Below, one piece after another: positions 26,083 to 34,930 of a stretch of DNA of 64,000 bases. Location of the stretch: positions 97,233 through 161,232 of the forward strand of contig CANHLE010000001.1 in NCBI GenBank assembly GCA_947461435.1, read 5' to 3'. Numbering within the stretch: position 1 is the stretch's first letter; each line of letters begins with the position of its first letter. Source of the stretch: Paracoccaceae bacterium (GTDB lineage: Bacteria; Pseudomonadota; Alphaproteobacteria; Rhodobacterales; Rhodobacteraceae). Position numbers and translations under genes: made by a program. The notes beneath the pieces are model-generated. The model was not told the origin of the DNA and ran no database searches. It saw only the letters and a program-made list of their open reading frames with translations.

Positions 26083-27447
26083 TTACGCCCGCTCCAGCAG
26101 GCGCTGAATTTCGAAATCGGTTACCACACGGTCGGTCTCGGAAATCTCCCACTGCGCGGCGTGATGGTAGTGGTCGATCACGTCATCGCCAAAGGCTGCG
26201 CGCAGCATTGTGGATTTGTTCAAAAGGTCCGCCGCTTCGCGCAGATTGTGCGGGATCTCGCGAATGCCGCCGGCCGCATACATATCGCCCTTCATCTCTG
26301 GCTCAAGCACCATCTTTTTCTCGATGCCGTCCAGACCCGCCGCCAGCAGTGCCGCACAGGTAAGATAGGGGTTCACGTCCGACCCCGGAATGCGGCATTC
26401 TACCCGGATTGCTTTGCTATGCTCGCCGCAAACGCGGAAGCCAGCGGTGCGGTTGTCCGCACTCCACACGGCTTTGGTGGGGGCGAACATGCCCACGGTG
26501 AACCGCTTGTAGCTGTTCACGTACGGCGCCAGAAACACCGTGATGTCGCGGGCATGGGCCAATTGACCGGCCACATAATGCTTCATCATATCCGACATGC
26601 CATGATCGCCTTGAGGGTCGTAAAAGGCCGGTTTGCCGTCTTTGGTCCACAAGGATTGATGGCAATGCGACGAGGACCCGGCTTTGCGATGGTCATATTT
26701 GGCCATGAAGGTCACTGACTTGCCCTTGGACCAAGCAATTTCCTTGATGCCGTGTTTGACGATCGAATGATTGTCGGCTGTATCAAGCGCGTCGGAATAG
26801 CGATAGTTCACTTCTTCCTGTCCCGCGTCCGCTTCGCCTTTGGAGTTTTCAATGGGAATGCCGGCACCATAAAGACCGTTGCGCACAGCGCGCATCACGT
26901 CTTCCTCTTTAGTGGTCTGGAAGATGTGATAATCCTCATTATAGGCAGAAACAGCGCGCAGTCCGGTGTAATTGCTGTCGCGCAAGGATTCGTAGCTGTT
27001 TTCAAAAAGATAAAACTCCAGTTCGGTCGCCATCATGGCATCAAGCCCCATGGCTGCGGCCCGTGCGACCTGACGTTTCAGAATCTGGCGCGGCGAATGG
27101 GCAACCGGTTCGTGGTGGTGATCCAACAGGTCGCACAGCACCATCGCATGGCCTTCAAGCCACGGCATCGGGCGCAAGGTGGTCATGTCGGGCTTCATCA
27201 CATAGTCGCCGTAGCCAGTCTGCCAATTGGAAGACTTATAGCCCTGTACCGTGGTCATCTCCATGTCCACAGCCAAGAGGTAGTTGCAGCAATGGGTTTC
27301 TTCCCATCCGCCATTTACGAAAAAGGCGGCGTGAAAACGCTTGCCCATCAATCGGCCCTGCATGTCGATGGTCGCCACCAGAACCGTATCAATCTCGCCG
27401 CGCGCAACGGCCTCCTTCAGCGCATCCAATGTCATCGTTCCGGGCAT
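26083..27447 (-). CDS. Glutamine synthetase-like gamma-glutamyl ligase
   Basis: This 454-residue glutamine-synthetase-superfamily protein is a different subgroup from the copy at 12690. It has ATELEFYLFE, EADAGQEEVNYRY, SSSHCHQSLW, APYVNSYKRFTVGMFAPT, DNRTAGFR and VECRIPGSDVNPYL. These cover the glutamate, metal and ATP sites, and no adenylylation loop is seen. Related ligases make gamma-glutamyl derivatives of ethanolamine, isopropylamine or polyamines. It sits between an N-formylglutamate amidohydrolase-like gene and aldehyde/alcohol dehydrogenases, so its product is probably oxidised while glutamylated and then hydrolysed. Confidence 0.88.
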   Translation of the reverse strand: MPGTMTLDALKEAVARGEIDTVLVATIDMQGRLMGKRFHAAFFVNGGWEETHCCNYLLAVDMEMTTVQGYKSSNWQTGYGDYVMKPDMTTLRPMPWLEGHAMVLCDLLDHHHEPVAHSPRQILKRQVARAAAMGLDAMMATELEFYLFENSYESLRDSNYTGLRAVSAYNEDYHIFQTTKEEDVMRAVRNGLYGAGIPIENSKGEADAGQEEVNYRYSDALDTADNHSIVKHGIKEIAWSKGKSVTFMAKYDHRKAGSSSHCHQSLWTKDGKPAFYDPQGDHGMSDMMKHYVAGQLAHARDITVFLAPYVNSYKRFTVGMFAPTKAVWSADNRTAGFRVCGEHSKAIRVECRIPGSDVNPYLTCAALLAAGLDGIEKKMVLEPEMKGDMYAAGGIREIPHNLREAADLLNKSTMLRAAFGDDVIDHYHHAAQWEISETDRVVTDFEIQRLLERA

Positions 27448-27459
27448 ATCCGGTCTCTC

Positions 27460-27530
27460 CCATGGGTTTCCCCGGGTGTGCCGGGGGAATGATTGGGGCT
27501 TTTAGCCCCCCTTGTGGTGCCTCACTCAAC
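27460..27530 (-). promoter_or_regulatory. Paired hairpins between the amidohydrolase and ligase genes
   Basis: The 98-bp gap holds two G/C-rich inverted repeats. In the direction of transcription, GGGGCT-AAA-AGCCCC (about 27494-27508 on the plus strand) comes first. It is followed by a TTCCCCC...GGGGAA stem before the ligase start. Neither has a good U-tract, so they are more likely RNA-processing or stability elements than terminators. Confidence 0.4.
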
Positions 27531-27545
27531 GACCGCAGCGCCGGG

Positions 27546-28322
27546 TCAGCTGGCTTTGGCTTGCTTTTGTATTTCGGCCAACCCCATGTTCAACACCGGC
27601 GCCAGTTGCGCGGCCATCGTTTCCTGCGCGTCGGGGGTGGCGATCAGATCGTTGCGCAGTTCCAGCATGACATTTGGCAATCCGTAGGGCGTTGCATGCA
27701 GGCGCAGGGTATGTGTCACGTCGTCGGCCGCCGAATAGGGGGCGTTCAACTGGGCGTTCAATCGGGTCAGTTTCTGCGCGGCTGTCAGAACCGCGACGGA
27801 AAGACTGCGGTCTTCGTCGTGAATGATGCCGAATTCGACAAGGCGCTTTTTGCCAAAATAGACAGGCGTGAACGAATGGATGGTCACCACGACCGGGTTC
27901 AGGCCAGAGGCGATGCGACGGGCGATCAGGGAATGCAAGGTGCTAACCCATGGCAGATAAACAGCTTCAGTGCGCGCCAAACGCTCTTGAACAGACAGCG
28001 CGGTGTTTCCCGGAATGTCGTGCAATTCTGATCGCGTGGGCATGGCACCGGCCATGTCGGGGGCCCTGTTGCAATCGTAAATCAAGCGGCTGACCGGGGC
28101 ATGAATCAGAACGCCTGACAACAGGTCTGCCAAACGGCGCGCGACGCCCAAAGCGCCCGGATCCCAGGCGATGTGGGCGCGGCGCTGATCTTCGTCCAGA
28201 CCCAGAGTGCCATAGGCCGACGGGATATGGTTTGAGGCATGCTCGCACACAAAAATGAAACGACCTGTGGCGTCAGCGTGTTCGATCACAGGAACAAAGG
28301 GTTCAACAGCAACTTGGGGCAC
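27546..28322 (-). CDS. N-formylglutamate amidohydrolase family protein
   Basis: This 258-residue protein of the FGase family (Pfam N-formylglutamate amidohydrolase) has FVCEHASNHIP near the N-terminus, HIAWDPGALGVAR, SRLIYDCNR and VTIHSFTPVYFG; these are its conserved histidine-rich and Asp/Asn segments. Classical members hydrolyse N-formyl-L-glutamate in histidine degradation, but there are no hut genes here. It is the first gene of the operon with a glutamine-synthetase-like ligase and dehydrogenases. It may therefore hydrolyse a glutamyl amide, taking the place of PuuD. That is inference. The gene is divergent from the RpiR regulator. Confidence 0.85.
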   Translation of the reverse strand: MPQVAVEPFVPVIEHADATGRFIFVCEHASNHIPSAYGTLGLDEDQRRAHIAWDPGALGVARRLADLLSGVLIHAPVSRLIYDCNRAPDMAGAMPTRSELHDIPGNTALSVQERLARTEAVYLPWVSTLHSLIARRIASGLNPVVVTIHSFTPVYFGKKRLVEFGIIHDEDRSLSVAVLTAAQKLTRLNAQLNAPYSAADDVTHTLRLHATPYGLPNVMLELRNDLIATPDAQETMAAQLAPVLNMGLAEIQKQAKAS

Positions 28323-28457
28323 GTTTCACAGCGTCCTTTCAGACAAATCTTCACCTTCAGGCAATCTGTTTCCATCCGAACTGTCAATTATGTTTCTTGT
28401 GAAAGATCTCTGTTACATTTTTTACAGAATCGATGGCGACAGGACAACGGAGGCCCC
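28323..28457. promoter_or_regulatory. Divergent promoter region with two palindromes between the FGase operon and rpiR-type gene
   Basis: This 135-bp AT-richer gap separates divergent starts. It holds the inverted repeat TTTC-TTGT-GAAA at 28393-28404 and an imperfect repeat CTGTTACAT/TTTTTACAG at 28410-28427, both close to the regulator start. They are candidate operators for the RpiR-type protein. GGAGG at 28449-28453 is its ribosome-binding site. Confidence 0.5.
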
Positions 28458-29327
28458 ATGGACATGAGTTTTGGGTTGGAAGACCAGATGCGTTTGGCCT
28501 TGCCAGAGATGACGCGGGCCGAACGGCAATTGGCCACGCATATGTTATCGCATTATCCCGTTGCGGCCTTGGGATCGATCACAGTCTTGGCCAAAGGGGC
28601 GCAGGTTTCGACGCCAACTGTCGTGCGTCTGGTGCAAAAGTTGGGGTACAAAGGATACCCCGACTTTCAAAAGCGCGTTCGCGCCGAGGTGGAAACAATG
28701 CTCGTTTCGCCGCTTGCCAAGCATGACCGCTGGGCGGGAGGTGTGCCCGACACCCATATCTTGAATCGATTTTCAGATGCGGTTGTCAGCAATCTTCAAG
28801 GCACGATGGGCCAGATCGACCACGCTGAATTTGACGCCGCTGCCGCGCTTTTGGCCGACAGACAGCGCCGTATTTTTGCCATGGGCGGGCGCATTACCCA
28901 CTCACTGGCCGATTATTTCTGTTCCTTGATGAAGGTGATCCGCCCTGACGTGACGTTGTTGTCGGACAGCTCTTCTACATGGCCGCCGGCCCTGATCGAT
29001 ATGAAAGCGGGCGATGTTCTGTTGGTGTTCGACATCCGAAGGTATGAAAATGCCGTGCTGCAAGTGGCGGAACTCGCGCGTGAACAGGGGGCCGAAATCA
29101 TTCTTATCACAGACCGCTGGGTATCACCGGCCTCGGCCCATGCGCGCATCAGCCTGTGCTGTCACGTTGAGGCGCCCAGCGCCTGGGACAGCAACGTGAC
29201 CTTGATGGTGCTTGTGGAAACACTGCTGTCAGCGGTTCAAACCCTGTCGTGGGAGGATGCGGCGGAACGGTTGAAGCGGCTGGAAACCTTGTATGCCCGA
29301 ACGCGGTTTTTCCGCCGACACCGCTAA
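28458..29327 (+). CDS. MurR/RpiR family transcriptional regulator
   Basis: This 289-residue regulator has an N-terminal RpiR helix-turn-helix (MTRAERQLATHML, then VSTPTVVRLVQKLGYKGYPDFQ) and a C-terminal SIS domain (IFAMGGRITHSLADYF, VLLVFDIRRYENAV, IILITD). SIS domains usually bind phosphosugars, but RpiR proteins near amine-catabolic genes can sense other ligands. I chose the ATG at 28458 because a GGAGG site lies 4 nt upstream; the longer open frame extends into the promoter region. It is divergent from the FGase operon and is its probable regulator. Its 3' end overlaps the convergent transporter gene by 4 bp. Confidence 0.9.
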   Translation: MDMSFGLEDQMRLALPEMTRAERQLATHMLSHYPVAALGSITVLAKGAQVSTPTVVRLVQKLGYKGYPDFQKRVRAEVETMLVSPLAKHDRWAGGVPDTHILNRFSDAVVSNLQGTMGQIDHAEFDAAAALLADRQRRIFAMGGRITHSLADYFCSLMKVIRPDVTLLSDSSSTWPPALIDMKAGDVLLVFDIRRYENAVLQVAELAREQGAEIILITDRWVSPASAHARISLCCHVEAPSAWDSNVTLMVLVETLLSAVQTLSWEDAAERLKRLETLYARTRFFRRHR

Positions 29328-30208
29328 AGCTGGCTGGTGGGTCTTGCTTTGGACCTTGCGCCAGAAATGCCATTGAACACCACGGCCGCCGTCAGGATCG
29401 CCCCGCCCAAAAAGGTGCCGGGCGTTGCGGTTTCGTCCAGGAAGAAGAATACCCAGACCGGGCTCATCAGCACCTCGATCTGGCTGAGAAGCGTCAATTC
29501 GGCAGCCGGGATCACCTTGGATCCCAAGGTGTACATCGCCAGTCCCATCCCCACCACCACCACGCCCAGAGCCATGGCCACAGCTATGTCATGCCCGGAC
29601 AGGATCAGGAATTCGCCCCCCGCTGTTTGCACAACACTGGCCACGATCATCGAAAACACGGCACCCAAAAAGACGGCAGGCAGCATATCCTCCAGTCGGT
29701 GCCAGCGTAGGGCAATGGTGAAACATGCAAACCCAAGGGCGGATGTCAGAGCCGCGATGTTGCCATCCAGCGCGCCCGCCGACAGGCCCTCGCGCACCAT
29801 GACGAACATACCCACCACCGCCAGAGCGATTGCGGCCCAAGTGGCGCGGCGCACCCTTTCCTTCAAGATCACCCAGCCCAGAACTGCCGCAAAGAACGGC
29901 GAGGCAGAAAACAGGAAGACTGCGTTCGCAATCGTTGTGGCCTGCATGGAATAGATCGAACCGGCGAAGGCAAATACCAAACCGATACCCCCGACGACAC
30001 CTGATATTCCTGCCTTGCGCAAACTATCCAGCGGCCGCCCGCGCGAGGCCAGGGACATTGCGATAAATAGGGCCGGTAATGTTCCGGCCGATCGCCAGAA
30101 CAAAATGGCCCAAGTGGCCGTACTGTCAATTTGCCGAATGATAAGGCCTTGAGTTGACCAGATGAAGCCAGCCGCGACCACCAAAAGAACGCCAGTGCTG
30201 TATTTCAT
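29324..30208 (-). CDS. EamA/DMT superfamily transporter
   Basis: This 294-residue inner-membrane protein has ten predicted hydrophobic segments in two EamA repeats. The first repeat has GFIWSTQGLIIR and the second ALGFACFTIALRWHR, with the repeat ends VILKERVRRATW and FFFLDETATPGTFLGG carrying the typical Glu. DMT proteins export or import amino acids, amines or other small metabolites. It sits convergent to the RpiR gene and could serve the nearby catabolic operon, but nothing in the sequence shows its substrate. Confidence 0.88.
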   Translation of the reverse strand: MKYSTGVLLVVAAGFIWSTQGLIIRQIDSTATWAILFWRSAGTLPALFIAMSLASRGRPLDSLRKAGISGVVGGIGLVFAFAGSIYSMQATTIANAVFLFSASPFFAAVLGWVILKERVRRATWAAIALAVVGMFVMVREGLSAGALDGNIAALTSALGFACFTIALRWHRLEDMLPAVFLGAVFSMIVASVVQTAGGEFLILSGHDIAVAMALGVVVVGMGLAMYTLGSKVIPAAELTLLSQIEVLMSPVWVFFFLDETATPGTFLGGAILTAAVVFNGISGARSKARPTSQL

Positions 30209-30280
30209 CGTGTGCCCCTGTTTTTGGCAGTGAACCGGCGCCGCGGGGGGGGCGTCTGTTCTGAATACGACCCTGCCGGT

Positions 30281-31210
30281 TCAATAGCCCCGGCTGCGGT
30301 CGACCAGATGCAGGAAAGGTTGGCCTGCCTCGCCTCGGCGGATGTTTTCGGCAATCACCTCGGCCGACGTGTCAGGACGGGTATCGGCGGCGATGTGGGG
30401 GGTGACCGTCACCCGCGCATGGCCCCAAAAGGGGTGATCGGCCGGAAGCGGCTCGATCCGGAAGACATCCAAGGTTGCGTGGCCAATCTGGCCCGTCTTC
30501 AGCGCTGCCAACAGTGCCGTGTCGTCGATCAGCGCGCCGCGCCCCGGGTTCAAGATCACGGCGCCGGGTTTTGTCCAGGCCAGGGTTTCGCTGTTAAGTG
30601 TGTTTTCCGTCTCGGGGGTGCGCGGCAGCAACGTGACCACAAAATCAGCGCCGGCCAAGACCGTCTTCAGACCCGCCCTTCCGTGATGCGTGGTGATCCC
30701 GGACAAGGTTTTGGCGCTGCGCGACCAGCCTTCCACGTGAAAATTGAGAGCCATCAGCGCGCGAGCGCACGCCTCGCCCAAGGCGCCTATTCCCAGTATG
30801 GCCACTCGGCGATCGCGGGCCAAGGGCGGGCAGGTGGGATCCCAGATCCGGTCTGGGTTTTGGGTGTAGCGGTCAAGGCCCAGATGGTGGCGCAGCGTAT
30901 GGCCGACCACCCATTCTGTCATCCCTTCGGTCAAGGCCGGATCCACCATACGGCACAGGGGCTGGGTCAGGCTTTTGTTGCCGACAATCCGTTCCACCCC
31001 TGCCCAAAGGCTTAACACCGCCTTGGCGCGGGTGAAGGGGGCGAAATCTTGAAGGTCGGCCGAGGGGGCATAGACGATGTAATCTACCGTGTCGGGCGCA
31101 GCATCTTGAACAAGATCGCCGCTGATGCGCGCCTTTGTCAGCGCCGTTTCCAGCGGCGCACGGTAGCGTTCCCAATTGCCAGGGCCAGCGGCCATCAGGA
31201 TTTTCACCAT
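30281..31210 (-). CDS. Glyoxylate/hydroxypyruvate reductase A-like dehydrogenase
   Basis: This 309-residue D-2-hydroxyacid dehydrogenase of the GhrA type has the Rossmann motif AILGIGALGEA, the catalytic Arg in LNPGRGALIDD, the acidic partner in LDVFRIEPLP and the catalytic His in VTPHIAADTRP. It reduces glyoxylate or hydroxypyruvate to glycolate or glycerate with NADPH. Unlike the paralogue at 20813, its catalytic His is present. I start it at 31210 (MVKILMAAGPGNWERY); the longer open frame upstream lies over the DUF1345 gene. It is followed by an EamA transporter gene 72 bp away. Confidence 0.9.
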   Translation of the reverse strand: MVKILMAAGPGNWERYRAPLETALTKARISGDLVQDAAPDTVDYIVYAPSADLQDFAPFTRAKAVLSLWAGVERIVGNKSLTQPLCRMVDPALTEGMTEWVVGHTLRHHLGLDRYTQNPDRIWDPTCPPLARDRRVAILGIGALGEACARALMALNFHVEGWSRSAKTLSGITTHHGRAGLKTVLAGADFVVTLLPRTPETENTLNSETLAWTKPGAVILNPGRGALIDDTALLAALKTGQIGHATLDVFRIEPLPADHPFWGHARVTVTPHIAADTRPDTSAEVIAENIRRGEAGQPFLHLVDRSRGY

Positions 31211-31224
31211 GCTTTGTTCTTTCC

Positions 31225-31848
31225 TTAAATCAACTTCAGTCCGGCGTTTACGGCCAAAGCGAGGATCACAGTATTGTAGAAAAACGACAAGACGGAATGA
31301 AGCAGAACGGCGCGCCGAAGACGCATTGTTCCCACCATGACATCCGAAACCTGCGCCGTCATGCCGATGGTGAAGGCAAAATACAGAAAGTCCCAAGGTC
31401 CCGGCTTTGCAGTTCCAGGAAATTGCAAGGGAGCATTGGCATCCCCCCGGTGGTGCAAATTGGCATAGTGGAAGGCCGCGACCACCTGAACCATGGCCCA
31501 GCCCAATGGCACCGCGACAAGCGCCATTCCGGTCAGGAATGGCCCGCCGACCTGACCATTCAGGACCGTCACAATCGCCCAAAGACTGACGCCGACGGCC
31601 GCAGCCCCCAGCAGAAAGATCAAGGTCATCCCTTCGTCCTGATCTTCCACATGTCGGCGCAGATCCAGCGCGGTCATGCCAGAGATGTGGCCAATACTCA
31701 GCGCCAGATAGGTCAGGGCAAAGGCATCAAACCCCATGACAACGCCGTGCACCAAAGACAGACCCTGCCCCTCCCATAGGGCCATGGTCAAGATCAGCCC
31801 GGCCCCGAAAGAGGCCAGAAACCGGCTGTGCTTGCGCAGGGACTTCAT
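31225..31848 (-). CDS. DUF1345 family membrane protein
   Basis: This 207-residue protein has five hydrophobic segments: around residues 11-30, 32-55, 73-95, 103-125 and 177-200. The FLYFAFTIGMTAQVSDV segment is the hallmark of DUF1345. The function is unknown. It lies 2 bp after rodA and so may be transcribed with the cell-shape operon, and it is followed 14 bp later by the ghrA-like gene. Confidence 0.85.
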   Translation of the reverse strand: MKSLRKHSRFLASFGAGLILTMALWEGQGLSLVHGVVMGFDAFALTYLALSIGHISGMTALDLRRHVEDQDEGMTLIFLLGAAAVGVSLWAIVTVLNGQVGGPFLTGMALVAVPLGWAMVQVVAAFHYANLHHRGDANAPLQFPGTAKPGPWDFLYFAFTIGMTAQVSDVMVGTMRLRRAVLLHSVLSFFYNTVILALAVNAGLKLI

Positions 31849-31850
31849 GG

Positions 31851-32990
31851 CTATCGTGGCCGGTGGACAATGGCGCTTTGGACAAGGCCGAAAGCCAGCA
31901 AAAGCACCAAAGTTGCCGATCCGCCATAGGACAAGAATGGCAAGGGCACGCCAACGACAGGGGCCATGCCCATGACCATCGACAGGTTGACGGCGATGTA
32001 GAGGAAAAAGTTTGCCGCGATGCCGATGATGAACAACTGGCTGAACCGGTCCTTGTTCTGGATGGCCGCCCAGATCAGGAACACAAGGATCAAGGTATAC
32101 AGGATCAAAAGCGCAAAAGCCCCGACAAAGCCAAATTCTTCACCCAAGGTGGTGAAAATGAAATCCGTATGCTTTTCGGGCAAAAAATTCAGGCGTGATT
32201 GGGTGCCTTGCATGAAACCTTTGCCCGTCCATCCCCCCGATCCCAAGGCGATCTTGGCTTGGATGATGTTGTACCCCGCACCCAAAGGATCCGCCGACGG
32301 ATCCAGAAAGGTATCTATCCGCTTGTATTGGTAATCATGCAGAAACTGCCAAGGTGTGCCGCGTGTAAAAAAGACCGAGGCGACGGCGGCCCCGCCGATC
32401 AAGGCGACGGCGCCAAAATACCACCAACTGACACCGGCTGCGAACATGACGGCCGCCCCGGCGATGATCAACATCACTGACGTTCCAAGATTGGGCTGCA
32501 TCAAGACAAGAACTGTCGGAACGATGATCAAAAGCACAGGCACCAGAACCCAAAGCGGGCGGGAGATGCGTTTATCGTCCAGCCAATCATAATAGGCGGC
32601 GAGCATCATGACCAAGGTAACCTTCATCAATTCCGAAGGTTGAAGGCGCATGAAGCCAAGATCGATCCAGCGCTGCGCGCCCATACCGACCGTGCCAAAA
32701 AACTCGACGATCAACAACAGGACAAAGGTCAACCCATAGCCTAGCAAAGACATGTTGCGCCAAAACCAGATCGGCGTCAGCGCCACGGCAAGGCTGATCA
32801 CAAATCCGGCCGCGTAGCGTTTCATCTGCGGCTCTGCCCAGGTTTCGATGTCGCCGCCTGCGATGGAATAAAGCATAAGCCAACCAATCGCAGCGACCGC
32901 CGTGACGACAAGAAACAGGGCCCAGTTCAGGTAGAATATTTTTGAAACACCCGTCGGGACCGATTTCAGGCGATACTCCAGAAAGCTCAT
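31851..32990 (-). CDS. mrdB: Rod shape-determining peptidoglycan glycosyltransferase RodA
   Basis: This 379-residue SEDS protein has about ten membrane helices. Signatures include FGTVGMGAQRWIDLGFMRLQPSELMK, GSGGWTGKGFMQGTQSRLNFLPEKHTDFIF and the C-terminal VGVPLPFLSYGGSATL. RodA polymerises lipid II in the elongasome with PBP2. The gene overlaps the PBP2 gene by 4 bp and follows it, in the usual mreB-mreC-mreD-mrdA-mrdB order. Confidence 0.96.
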   Translation of the reverse strand: MSFLEYRLKSVPTGVSKIFYLNWALFLVVTAVAAIGWLMLYSIAGGDIETWAEPQMKRYAAGFVISLAVALTPIWFWRNMSLLGYGLTFVLLLIVEFFGTVGMGAQRWIDLGFMRLQPSELMKVTLVMMLAAYYDWLDDKRISRPLWVLVPVLLIIVPTVLVLMQPNLGTSVMLIIAGAAVMFAAGVSWWYFGAVALIGGAAVASVFFTRGTPWQFLHDYQYKRIDTFLDPSADPLGAGYNIIQAKIALGSGGWTGKGFMQGTQSRLNFLPEKHTDFIFTTLGEEFGFVGAFALLILYTLILVFLIWAAIQNKDRFSQLFIIGIAANFFLYIAVNLSMVMGMAPVVGVPLPFLSYGGSATLVLLLAFGLVQSAIVHRPR

Positions 32991-34930
32991 GCCTTGTCCC
33001 CTTCAGGGAAGGTCCCGTCCGCCCGGCGCAACACCAGAGCCTTCAACAGGCTTTCCATGCGGCCACGCTGACTTTCGGGATAGGCGGTCAGGGGCGGGAC
33101 CCCGTCGGAAAGCGCCCGCAAAATGGCGTCTCGTGCAATGGGGGCTGCCACCGCGGATCCGCCGCCGCCATGTTCCACAACCACCGCAACGGCGTAGCGC
33201 GGATTTTCGGCCGGCGCATATCCCACAAACAACGCATGGTCGCGCTTTTCCCAAGGCAGGTTGTCGTTCGTCACGACCCCGGTTTCCCGCTCTGCCGCAG
33301 AAATGTTACGTACCTGACTGGTCCCGGTCTTGCCGGCAAAGGTCAATGTCTCATCCACAATCTTGCTGGCTTTGGCGGTCCCATGCTCTGAATTGACAAC
33401 GTCAACCAAACCTTCGCGCACCACGCGCAAATGCTCGGGATCGATCTCCAAGGGAAGGACCGGTGCGATATCGACGGGCTTGCCATCAATGGCCTTGATC
33501 AGCCTTGGGATCACCTGCGTGCCGGATGCCACACGCGCCGTCATTACCGCAAGCTGCAGCGGCGAGGTGAGCACATAGCCCTGACCGATCGAGGCGTTGA
33601 TGGTATCGCCGATCACCCAGTCTTTTTTATAACGCTCTTGTTTCCAAGCCTTGGTTGGAATGTTGCCTTCGGTGATCGCCGACATTGGCAAGTCATGGCG
33701 AACACCCAGCCCAAGTTCGCGGGCCATCAGGGCGATCTTCTCGATGCCAACTTTTTGGGCGATTTCATAGTAAAAGACGTCACAGCTTTCGGCGAGCGAC
33801 TTGGGCAGGCTGACGCTGCCATGCCCGCCCGCTTTCCAGCAGTGAAAGCGCGTTCCGTTGCTTTCCACAAATCCAATACAGCGGGCCTTGTACTCGGGGG
33901 TGATTTGGCCGTCTTTCAGACCGGCCAAGGCCGTGACGATCTTGAAGGTTGACCCCGGTGGATAGGCGCCCTGAACCGACTTGTTCGCCAAGGGGCGGTG
34001 ATCATTCTCTGTCAATACATTGTAATCGCCAAAAGAAATCCCGCGCACGAACAGATTTGGATCAAAGGACGGCGACGACACGGCCGCGATGATATCGCCA
34101 TTGCGCACATCCATCACAACGCAGGCGGCACTTTCAATGCCAAGGCGCGCCTGCACGAAATTCTGCACATCCGCGTCAATCGTCAGGGTCAAATCCGCCC
34201 CGGGATCGCCTTCGATCCGTTCCAATTCGCGCATGACACGCCCGACCGAGTTCACCTCTAGCCGCTTGGTGCCGGCCGTCCCGCGCAGGGTATCTTCCAT
34301 CCACTTTTCGACCCCGATCTTTCCAATTTGAAAGTCAGGAATTCGCAAAAGGGGATCGGGGTTTTCCAGACTTTCAAGGTCTTTTTCCGAAACAGGACCA
34401 ACATATCCCATCACATGAGCAAGATCGATGTCGCGTGGGTAACTGCGCGACAGGCCCACTTCTGGTGTCACGCCTGGAAGGGCAGGGGCGTTCAGCGCCA
34501 CCTTGGAGAAATCCTCCCAGCTCAGCCGATCCGCCACGGTGATCGGAACAAAGGACGAGTTGCGCTTGATATCCTTGCGCACCCGCTCCAGATCGTCAGC
34601 GGTCAAGGGAATGACATGGCTAAGCCGATTGAGAACCAGTTCAGTATCGCCGGCGCCTTCTTTGGTCATCACCACCCGGTAATTTTGTTCATTTGCGGCC
34701 AATGGTTTGGCATTTCGATCAAAAATCAATCCGCGTGCCGGCGGGACCAATTGAATATTGACGCGGTTTTCTTCGGCCAAAAGTTCGAATTCACCAGCTT
34801 GGCGCACGCCCAAGGTGTGCATGCGCACACCAAGTGCCGACATCATTGCCCCCATCGCGCCCGTCATCAGCAGGGCGCGGCGCGTAAAGTTGCGCGAGGT
34901 CGCCTCGGTATCGCGGGGGGTGCGTCTCAT
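32987..34930 (-). CDS. mrdA: Penicillin-binding protein 2 (elongasome transpeptidase)
   Basis: This 647-residue class B PBP has one N-terminal membrane helix (about residues 18-36), a PBP dimer domain starting at PPARGLIFDRN, and a transpeptidase domain with S327-T-F-K (in YPPGSTFK), an SxN-type triad region (AESCDVFYYE, Ser-Cys-Asp) and KTGTSQ. It cross-links peptidoglycan with RodA during side-wall growth. It overlaps mreD upstream and rodA downstream by 4 bp each. Confidence 0.96.
   Translation of the reverse strand: MRRTPRDTEATSRNFTRRALLMTGAMGAMMSALGVRMHTLGVRQAGEFELLAEENRVNIQLVPPARGLIFDRNAKPLAANEQNYRVVMTKEGAGDTELVLNRLSHVIPLTADDLERVRKDIKRNSSFVPITVADRLSWEDFSKVALNAPALPGVTPEVGLSRSYPRDIDLAHVMGYVGPVSEKDLESLENPDPLLRIPDFQIGKIGVEKWMEDTLRGTAGTKRLEVNSVGRVMRELERIEGDPGADLTLTIDADVQNFVQARLGIESAACVVMDVRNGDIIAAVSSPSFDPNLFVRGISFGDYNVLTENDHRPLANKSVQGAYPPGSTFKIVTALAGLKDGQITPEYKARCIGFVESNGTRFHCWKAGGHGSVSLPKSLAESCDVFYYEIAQKVGIEKIALMARELGLGVRHDLPMSAITEGNIPTKAWKQERYKKDWVIGDTINASIGQGYVLTSPLQLAVMTARVASGTQVIPRLIKAIDGKPVDIAPVLPLEIDPEHLRVVREGLVDVVNSEHGTAKASKIVDETLTFAGKTGTSQVRNISAAERETGVVTNDNLPWEKRDHALFVGYAPAENPRYAVAVVVEHGGGGSAVAAPIARDAILRALSDGVPPLTAYPESQRGRMESLLKALVLRRADGTFPEGDKA

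Noticed and set aside
27546..28322. FGase-like gene as part of histidine degradation
   Set aside because: No hutH, hutU, hutI or hutF-like gene is nearby; the neighbours are ligase and dehydrogenases.
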